Source: Eopsaltria australis (taxonomy: Eukaryota > Chordata > Aves > Passeriformes > Petroicidae). From it: 64,000 nucleotides of DNA. Position numbers and translations under genes: made by a program. The stretch covers positions 310,001 through 374,000 of the forward strand of contig JAVTVJ010011652.1 of NCBI GenBank assembly GCA_034509425.1, written 5' to 3'. The notes below the pieces were generated by a model. It ran no database searches and had not been told where the DNA came from. It saw only the letters and a list, made by a program, of their open reading frames with translations. Shown here one piece after another: positions 37,758-46,880 of the stretch; the first letter of the stretch is position 1; every line of letters starts with the position of its first letter.

Positions 37758-40279
37758 GGAAAGATAAACCTGAAAGATAAGACCTGTTATCTGCTAAAGC
37801 CCAGGATTAAGTACACTGGACATACAACCCTACTGGATCTATTCTTGTAAAGAAACAGCAACTAAAAACCTGTAAAATGCAGGAAAACTACAAGGATTCA
37901 TGCCAGCCTGTGGGCTTTCCCAGTATCTCAGTGGTAGTGTGGATGGACTCTACAGAGATGGGCTTTGGTCATGCCCAGTATCTATTCCTGCATCATTTTC
38001 CTCCTTCTTGTTAAGGTCCTGCTCTATACCTGAATTTACCTCATTTGTGAAAGAGCTAGAAGCAGTGAATTTCCAAAAAGGGAGAAGAGAAGCATAAAGG
38101 AGAATGGTCCTGATTTCGTAAGAGGCTTTGACTGTCCTCTATTTTGTGTGTCAAGGATGTGTGATTTTTGGCTACTATTTTGCACAGTGAAATCTCTGAC
38201 AGTTTTGTCCATTTAGACCCATTCTCTCTTTGTCTATTACCTCCCAGTTCAAATTAAGCTCAATTCATGGAAGCTTTTATGAGAATATTGTTTTCTGGTT
38301 TTATTTTTTAGAGAGTTATCTCCATTCTGTCTGACCAATTACTAAAGAAAATAAAATCTGCAGCATTTCCGTCCATTCCTAGTGGAATGCTGAAGTATCC
38401 CACATAAAGATAAAAACAACTCCTTGCTGAAGCAGTGGATGAAGAGTTAAGTACTGGCAAGACAAGAAAATTGTTGTTTCATAGTGCTGTGCTTGATATT
38501 TCTGAATGCTGAGTGGAGTTCAGGTAATTAAAAGAGGAAATCCATAAAATCAAACACAAAAGCAAAGTTATCTGTATGGAGAACAAAAACAATTACTCCA
38601 CCATGAGGAGGTTTCATCAGAAGGAGGAACATTCAAAGGATCTTGTGGCAGGGACACCCAAACAACAGCTCAGGATGTTTTCCTTGCAAAAACGAGTTAT
38701 TTGGCTTAATTAATGGCAGGTTCAAATTGCCTTCTTCAGGGCTGGGGTCAATCTGTACAACATCCCACAAGGAAGTTCTTCCTAATGAAAACAAACTGTC
38801 CCTAGAACAAGCCAGGAAACCTCCCTGGTCTTGTGGGGAGCCTGGGATTTTGCTCTGTGCTTGCAAAGTGAAAGGTTTGGATTGGGAATTATTTGCAGTG
38901 TTACCTTGGGGCCCTGCTGTAATACCAGATACAGCTTGCAGCTTCAAACTGGTTGGGGCAGTCAGGGAAAAGGGAGAATTTTTTCTTCATTTTTTCACTT
39001 AATTTTTCCCTGACAGTGGGCTGAAGGTGCACCTTTGTGCTAATACTGCTCTGGGATTAGAAGCAGCGTTTGAGAATTTTTTTAAATTTCAAATTGCTTT
39101 AAAGAAACAAAATGGGTGCAGATCTTCTTGTCACATGCCAAGATAAAATGGCAGAGAAGGCTTGGATGTTTTCACCCCTCTGCTGAGAAGAAATCTGTTC
39201 CAGGCAGCTGCTGCTTTTATTATTGCAAAAATCCATGGAGAGGGCAAACAGAATGGCACTGGGGACTGGATCTGGGAGATGCTGTGCTCCTGCATGTGAA
39301 GGGGATGTGGAGGGGCAGCTGCAGCACAGCTGGGGACAATGGTGAGGTGAGAGCCTCCCAAAATAAAGGGGTTTCTGGTGAATGAAGCCATGACTAACTG
39401 CTGGCCTTTGGAGAAGGAGATTGGCGCTTCCAAAGCATCCCAGAATAGCTTTGTTTACAAAACTTGCAAATAATTGGAATATTAGCAGCGCGATTGAGTC
39501 ATAGGGAGATGAAACGGTTTTACAGCTGCTGTGATGATTCTCGTGAATCTGCAGGGGTTTGTCCATTGGGAATTTCATCCCTAGCAGTAGAAATAGCAGC
39601 TCTTACTATGAGTCAGGGCTCCTGCTAGCAGAAGGCAGTTAGGGCATCGGTAGATTCAGTGAATGTGAGTCAGTGCAGCAGCAGGAGTGGACCACAGGGC
39701 TCCTGAGCTGGAGCCCACTCTTTTTTTCTCCAGTCTGGTCCCTTACAAGCTCTTTCCCTTTCAAGCTGACTGAAGTCCTGCAGGGAACTCCAAAGCAAAG
39801 AGCTCCCCTGTAGCTCCTTCCAGGAGGTGGTTGCCCAGCTGCCTTTACTGATGCTCTCTGAAATGCCTGCCCAGCAAACCAGGCATGAAGGGCACCAGGG
39901 GAGCCATCCTCATCCTCTGGGAACAACAGAACTCTGCACAGCAAGGAAAGGCTTCAGGGATGGATTTCTGCTCCCTCCTTGGCTCAAGATACTGGCTCTT
40001 GGCAATACAGGTGGAGACATTCCCCAGGGTGGGTCTGTCCCATCCTGGGGTTTGCCACAGTCTACAGAGCCAGCAGGAATTTTGTTGGATCCCCTTGTTA
40101 AAATATTAGCTGCACTTCAGTGAAGAGTCTAATGCTTTAAATTCTGCTGCAATGGCCTCCCAACCCCTGCCACTGTAGGGGGAAAAATTCTGGCCAAATA
40201 AAGGATCCATGAAAAGAAACATCTCTTTTCATATGACACCCTGTTAGCCTTAATAACAGTTTTCTCTCTGTAAGTGCAG

Positions 40280-40625
40280 TAAAGTATGGAAATATTGCTG
40301 TGCTACATGGTGCAATTTTCTGACTGTGATTTTCTCTGATAAAAGCCTTCAGAGAGTGCATTTTCCTTCCCACTTATCTGCCATCAAAAGGCAGCAAATA
40401 CATGAAAAATTCAGCTGTCACTCTAAACAAAATATACAATTACTCTGGGTTGATGTTTTAAGCAGAAATAATTTCCATAGCAAAAAACCCTGCAGCTATT
40501 TTCTAAATGCTGTGGTGTTTGCTTCTAGCTTTTTGCATTACGCATGTATCACCTGCTTTGGACATTTGAATGCAAAGATGAGATACCACAAGTTAAAACT
40601 TAGCACTTGCCAAATTAAATATTTG
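40280..40625. promoter_or_regulatory. Possible regulatory block
   Basis: AT-rich unique DNA with TGATAAAAG, ATAATTTCC, a TTGCATTACGCATG palindrome-like word near 40535-40548 and CCAAATTAAAT. The case is weaker than for the other blocks and it is listed mainly to describe what this stretch holds. Confidence 0.15.
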
Positions 40626-41212
40626 CTGGGCTGAGCCCTCAGTTCATTACTTGACTGCTGTTTTGCACCAGAGAATGAAAAATCTTTTCTAACATGCCAA
40701 AGGTGGTTATTTTAGGAAGCTGACGAAGAGGGCAGATGCTATTCCAGTGGTTGGATAAGAAAAGGAAATAGTACATGTTAAGCCTTCTGGAATAACCAGG
40801 TAGATGAAAGAAAGTGGAAATATTCCTGAAATATCCTGATTTGCTTGGACAAATCTAAGCAGAAAATATGAGATGGAAATTTGATACTTCATATTTCACA
40901 ACTTGAAATGTTAAATTAAGGCTGCTTATGTCTCGTGTTGCTTGGAATAAATTACTTTTGGGGCATCTCTGAGCTTTGAAAGCCCCCAAAACCCAGAACA
41001 ATGTTCCTGTGGTTTGGTTTCACTTGCTCAGTTTGTTTTGGCATACAACTTATACTAAAGACCAAGAACTTTCATGTAACTGTATTTAAAAGCTAAGATG
41101 GAAAATTTTCTTATCTTGTTCCTAGGGCTGAACCTAAAAATAATAGTAAAAATCAACTTATCTTGGCAAGACAAACAAAACCTTTTCTTTTTGACTCAAA
41201 TTGAAAGATCGT

Positions 41213-41372
41213 TGGAACAGGCTATCTAGGGAAGTGGTGGAGTCACCATCCCTGCAAGTGTTCAAAAAATAAGTGGATGTGGCACTTGGGGATATGGTTT
41301 AGAGGTGAGCATGGTGGTTCTGGGTAAATAGCTGCACTCAATGATTTTAGAGGTCATTTCCAACCTTAATGA
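41213..41372 (+). mobile_element. CR1 LINE, 5'-truncated 3' end (plus copy of a convergent pair)
   Basis: A second CR1 3' end. Diagnostic segments in order are 'TTGGAACAGGCTATCTAGGG', 'GTGGTGGAGTCACCATCCCT', 'GCAAGTGTTCAAAAAA', 'GATGTGGCACTTGGGG', 'ATGGTTTAGAGG', 'GCATGGTGGTTCTGGG', 'ATGATTTTAGAGGTCA' and 'TTTCCAACCTTAATGA'. The sequence type (GATGTGGCACTT... ATGGTTTAG) differs from the copy at 25.3 kb, so the two come from different CR1 subfamilies. It is truncated at the 5' side and holds no coding region. Its 3' end points toward the oppositely oriented CR1 end that begins about 250 bases downstream. Confidence 0.9.
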
Positions 41373-41620
41373 CCTCTTTTCTTTTGGAAATCACTTAGGT
41401 TTTATTCTTCTTTCTGTCACCCCAGCTTAAAAAAATTTATACTTCATCTGTGTCATTCTGAGACGCCAACTCAAAACATTTTAAAACTTCTAAAAGTATT
41501 TTAGCACTTCTAAACTAGAACCATTGAGTTTGGAAGAGAAATCTCCCCTCCTGCCCAAGGCAGAAACACCAAACCCTGTTGAAAACATTAATAAAAGCCC
41601 TATTCTGATGCTTTTAGTGT

Positions 41621-41756
41621 CCCAGAATCACAAAATCATTTGGGTTGGAAAGGGCCTCTGGAGATTATACATTCCATCTTCCCTGATCCAGCAGGGTCAG
41701 CTGGAGCAGGCTGCCAATGGCCTGTTGGGTTTTGATGTTCCCACAAATGGAGATGT
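41621..41756 (-). mobile_element. CR1 LINE, 5'-truncated 3' end (minus copy of a convergent pair)
   Basis: Read on the plus strand, this begins with 'CAGAATCACAAAATCATT', then 'TGGGTTGGAAAGGGCCTCTG' and 'GAGATTATACATTCCATC'. It continues through 'AGCAGGGTCAGCTGGAGCAG', 'GCTGCCAATGGCC' and 'GGGTTTTGATGTTCCCAC'. This is the reverse complement of the CR1 3' end, with the terminal repeat (reverse of TGATTCTGTG) at the low-coordinate side. Homology fades after about 41756. It is a short truncated copy on the minus strand and lies tail-to-tail with the plus copy at 41213-41372. Confidence 0.88.
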
Positions 41757-43019
41757 CTTCTTGTTTTTTTCCTGAAACTTTAATGTTAATGCACTAATAG
41801 TTTTTGTCTCCTCTGGGATTCCATCTGCATATTTAGCATTATTCAAACAGAACACAAAGAAACCCCTCTCACCTCACCTTTTTTTTCTGGGAGACATTTC
41901 CCAGAAAATACTGCCACTGGTTCCAGTTTGGGTGTTGTTATTGTTGGTTACGTGTGTAGCATTCTCTGGAGAGCACTGCAGCATCTTCTGGTTTCATGCA
42001 AGGAAGTCTGATTCACTCTCCTTGTGGAAATTTCCTGTTATAATTAATCTTGTTCAGAGGGTCTCTGCAGTGGGGATTCAGATGTGCTGGTGAGGTCATG
42101 TCACCAGTTAGAGCTCCTGCAATGAAACAAAGTCATCCAGAATGCAGATACATGGCCCTCAGTTCAATTACGTTAATTCAGTTTGAGAAAATGAGTATTT
42201 AGCATTTCATGCAGTGGGAAGATACCATTCCATAGTGGCAGAACAAGTCATTGACCATCCCATGCGTGCAGCTTTGCTGGTTGTTGTGACCTGAGCCAGC
42301 CCTGCTCTCCAAGTGGCCATGGGTCTGTTGTGTCAGGCTCTCACTGCTGGCACTGCTGAAGGTTCATGGATTTTGGTTCATCTCACACTCAGGTCTAAGC
42401 TGTAGAACCTCGTCAGTGTTTCCTGGACAAGTCACCAATGCCTATTCCCAGGGACAGATCATTTGCCTGCTCCTTCTCCTCAGGACGTTGGAGCTAATTC
42501 CAGGCTTAGAGAAGTCCAGTGCATAGCAGGACTCAGCCTACAGAAGCAGGATTTTAAGCAGAAAAATAGAACAAGCCCCTTGGTGAGACTCAGTCAAGTC
42601 AGTTGCTCTGCTGTTCTTATTTATCCAGCAGTGATGCTCAGCTCAATTAAAACAATCTAACACACTTGCATGAAGGTCAGGCAGCAGATGCTGCCACTAG
42701 ACCTGACAGATTCACTGATAAGCTTCACTAAAGGCAAAGCATTAAATAAGAAAATGAAGTATCAACTTTTAATATTTCCAACCACACATGCACATTCACA
42801 AATATGTGTCTTGGCAGAGAGTTTATTCTTCATTTTTAAGTAGAAATATGCGCTATTAAGGCTCAAACTTTTGAAAACCATGCCACACACAATAAATAAA
42901 GTGGATATTTCAAATAAGATACGTGACACATCTGATTAACAATTCTTTAACTACAGTCAAGTGTTTGTGTAGGTAATGGCAAATGTGTTCTGAAGAATGA
43001 ATGGATATTTCACTAATAT

Positions 43020-43420
43020 ACAGGATATCTTTGCATAATAATAATGGAAGAAAAATCAAATTATTGCAGAGTCTGACTAGGCATTGAGTGGAGTTTTATG
43101 AGAATGTAAATTGGAAAGAGAAAGGGCCATATCTCTGTATTCTCACCAATCTTTCATAGGTAATGAATTGTTTAGAAAATTTAGCTAAGGAAAAGCTTTT
43201 GAGTAGGAACCTGACAGTCCTTCAGGGTATTCTTAGAGGTTATCTCTGCAAGGCAGGTGGAGGAGGAAAGAGACAAGCTTAACCCTATAAAAATAATTAT
43301 GATATATTATTAGCAACTAATGGCAGTCTAATGGAGTCTTTACAGCAAAGACACCACTGGCTGCAATTTCTCTTTGTCATCTGCATAAAAAAGCAACTCT
43401 TAATGAAGCCTACATTCTGG
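43020..43420. promoter_or_regulatory. Possible regulatory block
   Basis: Contains CTTTGCATAATAATAATGG (octamer-like), AATTATGATATATTATTAGC, CAACTAATGGCAG and CTCTTAATGAAGCC. It is AT-rich and repeat-free. Only motif composition supports it. Confidence 0.17.
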
Positions 43421-43638
43421 TAATTTCTCAAACTCAGTGAAATTAGCAGGAAACTTTCTGCACTGGGAACTTCTCATGGCTCAGCAAACTTCCACACCAC
43501 CATTAATGGGAACTCCCCACCAGGGCAGCAAGGTTCAACACTCAAATCAGCATTAGAAATCTGTTCAGACCACATGATCTTCTAGATCAAGAGTGTACCT
43601 TGAATTTTTCCTTTCTTACCAAAATTTTCCTTTTTACA

Positions 43639-43651
43639 TTTTTTTTTTTTT
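43639..43651. repeat. Oligo(T) run, about 13 bases
   Basis: A T run between 'TTTTACA' and 'ATATTAAAC'. Simple sequence only. Confidence 0.85.
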
Positions 43652-45565
43652 ATATTAAACAAACTGACATGACTTTACAATGGTTTACGTATCAGAAGCT
43701 GTTGGATCATTCTATTTCAAAAAGGTATAAAAAGTGCCTGTAATCATTGTGTCTCTACAGGTTTTGTGAAAAGCAGCAGTTGGATTGAGGCTGGAAACCC
43801 TACACAAAGCCCCATAAAATCAACAAGGGGGGCAAAAAAAATTAAAATCGCTGTAAAAATGGAATTAGAGAATTGCTGTAATCAGCAAACGAAACACCAG
43901 ATGCATGAAGTCTCACTCCACAGTCCATTGCTTAAAAAGACTTGGGTAGTGTTTGGAGAAGGGAGAAAGGAGAAGAGGACAAGGATGACATTAGCAAAAA
44001 GCAGGGCACATTACATAGTCAATAAGTAATTGCTGCAATTGGAGCTCATCATCTGCTTAGCACTTAATGTCTTGGCCTTTTCAGAGTGAATTTTATTAAT
44101 ACTAATGTCTGAAGAAAACAGTACAGTCATTACCTCTGTTGATCCTTGTGATGTTCAAAAGTGAAGCTCTTCTCCTCTTGCTTTTGATTACTTGACTCTA
44201 CCAAATTCTTCATGTTGCCAAAGGCTCTCAGATGCTTAAAACTTGCCCCAAGGTCTCTGAGGTGAAGGAGTGTCAGCACTGCTCCCCTACAAACACATAC
44301 CAGCTCTTTGTAGTCACATTATTTTCCTTCAGATGTTCAGAATTGGAGCAAAAAATGCCAGAAATCATCACCTTCCCAGGGGTCAAGGTGGGACCAACCT
44401 GTGGTTGACACTACCAGCCTGTAGTTTAATCCAGCAGAACTCTCAGAGGTGATGCTGAAATGCCTCACTGGGGAAGGATGGTTTTTGTTCCTACCCTGTT
44501 CTTTAGAAACCAGAGCATGAATTCCTCGTATGAATTCTGCTGACCTTTTGCTTTTATTTCTCTTCTGTTTCCTTCCATGAATTTGCCCAATTAAGAGTAA
44601 CTATTTAAGGTGCTCAAGGCCCTTGCAGCAAGAGCAGAATGATTTGCAGTCCTACAGAAAGACGTTTTCTGTGGATTTTCTCTGAAATTTCTAGTAAAAA
44701 ATCATCTGTGTGCTCTAAAAGTGAGGGTAAGACAGAGGCCTTGGAATGAAAGTGTTGCAGAGACTTTATTCTGTGTCTTTTTCAAGCACCGATTTCTTGA
44801 GGAAGGGAGATCATCAGCAAGCGAACAAAACAAACCCTCACATGCTGGGGTGGGCCCATTGAGGAATGCAGGCTCATTAGTCCTGCTAAATATGATACTG
44901 AGTGTAAAGTCAAAAAAGCAGAGTGAGGTCTGGAAAACTTGGCAGGAAATCAGCCAAGATCCATTATATTCTCTTCCACATGGCTGAGTAGTGGTGGCAC
45001 TAATTGAAGGCTGGGCCCTCTTTTTGCTGACAAACACGGGGCCATTTTAATTTCACCTGATTATAGTGCCCTGTTGTAAGAAGTCTGACAAAAACAAGGT
45101 TTGTGAAGACTTCTACCAATGAGTCCTTGGCTGCCCAAAAGCTCTCTTGGCAGCTAGAAGGTTTCTTTTAATAAGTGGACTGACCCATTTTTCATTCCTA
45201 AACATCCCAGATGAATTTGCTACCGTACTGCTGCGTTTCAGTTAAAGCTGACCAGGTTTCTGTATCTTATCAATCTGTATTCACTACGTGTGTGAAATTT
45301 TTAATATTAAAATGGTAATATTAAAGATGTTGTAATTCCTACCCACCCCCATAAGAAAATTACTTGAGCAAGACTGGCCACCCGAGGGTTGCCAAAGAGT
45401 GGGAGTAGATGAAATAAGTGCTGTTGTAGGAAAAGACCACACAATAGTGGAATTGTTTTGGGAGAACCTTTTGTCACACACTTGGATAAGAACTGTGATT
45501 CTTTGCTGCTTTTATCAACATTATTTGTAATTTCCTCTTATTTCCCCCCTTCTCTTTCCTTGCAG

Positions 45566-45802
45566 TTCCCTGAGCAGACCCGCTCAGCTGTGTAATAAGG
45601 AGATGGGTTTTGCCTCCTTTTTTTCACTGCAAATCCAAAGCGACTCTGCAGAAGTCAATCTGATGTTGGCTAGGGGAGAAATGGTCCCACTAAAAAGCTT
45701 TCTGAAGAGAAAAATTCCCTCTCCATTTGTGGAACAAATTAACTACTGGAGGCATCCAGTTGGATGCACCTCTCTGGGGCCAGTGACCAGAGAGATTTAA
45801 AA
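45566..45802 (+). other. Candidate exon: strong splice acceptor followed by a 78-codon open frame
   Basis: Pyrimidine-rich sequence at 45531-45562, broken by a single A at 45540, ends in TGCAG at 45561-45565, a near-ideal vertebrate 3' splice site. ATCAAC near 45514 could be the branch point. From 45567 a frame is open for about 78 codons to a TAA near 45800; it contains one in-frame ATG at 45603. The predicted peptide (from SLSRPAQLCNKEMG through SFLKRKIPSP to GPVTREI) matches no family I recognise and has no signal peptide or membrane segment. No strong donor and no AATAAA is seen close downstream, so it could be a terminal exon of a transcript with an unseen end, a non-coding RNA exon, or a chance acceptor. 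A second acceptor-like sequence ends at 45839. Confidence 0.22.
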
Positions 45803-46010
45803 GTCCATTATGCTAATGCCTAATTCCTTCTTTGCACAGAGGAAACGTCCCCTCAAGCTGGTCTGTGGCAAGGTCCTGAGTTTCCATCAGGGAAGGGATT
45901 TACATCAGCGAGGAAACATTTGGTGATTACGGCTCCCAACTGCGTTAATCATCAGCTTGAATTAAAAGTCACTGACGAGTTGCTTTGGGAGCCATGAGGC
46001 TGTGCGAGGG
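45803..46010. promoter_or_regulatory. Candidate conserved regulatory block with POU and OTX-type motifs
   Basis: The block opens with ATGCTAAT at 45810-45817, a POU-III type site, followed by TAATTCC. It continues with GATTACGG and GCGTTAATCATCAGC around 45926-45955, which carry TAATC cores bound by OTX/CRX-type homeodomains. It keeps several CpG dinucleotides (AAACGTCC, CAGCGAGG, TTACGG, TGCGTTA, GACGAG, TGCGAGG) where the surrounding DNA is CpG-poor. These are the usual marks of a conserved vertebrate enhancer, but conservation cannot be seen from one genome. It lies between the candidate exon at 45.6 kb and the CTCF-type site at 46.38 kb. Confidence 0.3.
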
Positions 46011-46377
46011 ATAAAAGCCAGAACGAGCATTTCTGAGCAAACTCAGAGTGCCAGTGAGGGATCATCCTCTCCCTCTGCTGCTGACACATCACACAGAAAT
46101 GGGGCTCTGTCAGAACAGGACAGGCCTTTTATGAGGCAAAATCTACCCTTTTGCTTCTTTCAGGGCACGACAGCTGGGAGGGTGCCCTGTTTGAGGAGGG
46201 GTGTCAGTGTGTGGTGCCACAGGGATCTTGCTGCTGGATGGCTGCTCCAAACAGGGCAGAGCTGAGTCCTGCCTTGTGTTGCCCAAATGGCTCCTCCATG
46301 GCCAAAAGAAGCTGGGTTTGGAGGCCCAACCTTCTGTCTAGGGATTTTTGGGAAGTAGGAGCAGCCTACCAGTCCCT

Positions 46378-46397
46378 TGAGCCATCTAGTGGTGCCT
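46378..46397 (-). promoter_or_regulatory. CTCF-type binding site (perfect core)
   Basis: Plus-strand GCCATCTAGTGG at 46381-46392 is the reverse complement of CCACTAGATGGC, which fits every position of the CTCF core CCASYAGRKGGC. The flank reads GGCA before the core on the minus strand, acceptable for the extended motif, while the base after the core (T) is not preferred. CTCF is the zinc-finger protein that anchors chromatin loops and insulators, and site orientation sets loop direction. If bound, this site points toward lower coordinates. A 12-base match can occur by chance, but this was the only perfect core I noticed in the window. Confidence 0.45.
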
Positions 46398-46639
46398 TCC
46401 TTGACTATTGAGCAGAACATTTTGCTGAAAAAAACATAAACAGCATCTCATTGATGTGAAAACAGTGATTAGTGCCAGAAGCAGGCCGACCACAATGAAA
46501 ACATCAGTGCTTTCGGTGAGGTTTCCAAAGCAACAGAAGTTTTGGCCTGGAAATGGCAGACAAGATAAAGAGGTGGATGCCAGCATAGGATGCTCAGGGC
46601 TAAGAAGATTGGTCTGGTGTGATCTGTTTCGAGCTTTTG

Positions 46640-46880
46640 TCTTGGTGCTTGCAGCCCTTTGTGGATCGTCACCGAACGAGGGTGGGATTTAAAAAGCAAA
46701 GCTGAACTTCCCGACCTGAAACCTCAAATCCTTTTCTGATGGTTTTTGTAACTGGAAAGCGGAAATGGAGCCTTCAGTAATTCAAAAGAGATTTAATGAT
46801 CAAAGCTGCAATTAAAAGCGTGGTGAGTCATCTCACAGTCGCCCATGTGCTGAAACGCACAGGCTGTGCAGATCATGTTG
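46640..46880. promoter_or_regulatory. Candidate conserved regulatory block
   Basis: The stretch keeps CpGs (TCGTCACCGAACGAGG, TTCCCGACC, AAAGCGG, AAAAGCGTGG, CAGTCGCCC, AAACGCAC) in otherwise CpG-poor DNA. It contains homeodomain-type words (TTTAATGATC, CAATTAAAAG) and the AP-1/MAF-like GAGTCATC. It may be the second half of a regulatory cluster with 45.80-46.01 kb. No conservation data are available. Confidence 0.25.

Larger units (their letters stand above)
35471..41212. other. Unique non-coding DNA with a compound microsatellite
   Basis: Holds the TTTG/TTTTG microsatellite, a T13 run, and the possible block at 40.28-40.63 kb. Frames of 135 codons (36661-37068, minus) and 159 codons (39099-39578, minus) were inspected; neither resembles a known protein. 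No exon is supported. Confidence 0.5.
41757..45530. other. Unique non-coding DNA
   Basis: Repeat-free except for a T13 run. The AT-rich part at 43.0-43.4 kb is listed as a weak regulatory candidate. Around 44021-44130 there is another short TAATTG/ATTAATACTAATG-rich stretch. No open frame above about 111 codons. Confidence 0.5.

Noticed and set aside
38760..38830. AAGGAAGTTCTTCCTAATG, similar to an internal CR1 segment in reverse
   Set aside because: The flanking sequence on both sides does not continue the CR1 pattern, and the match is about 15 bases.
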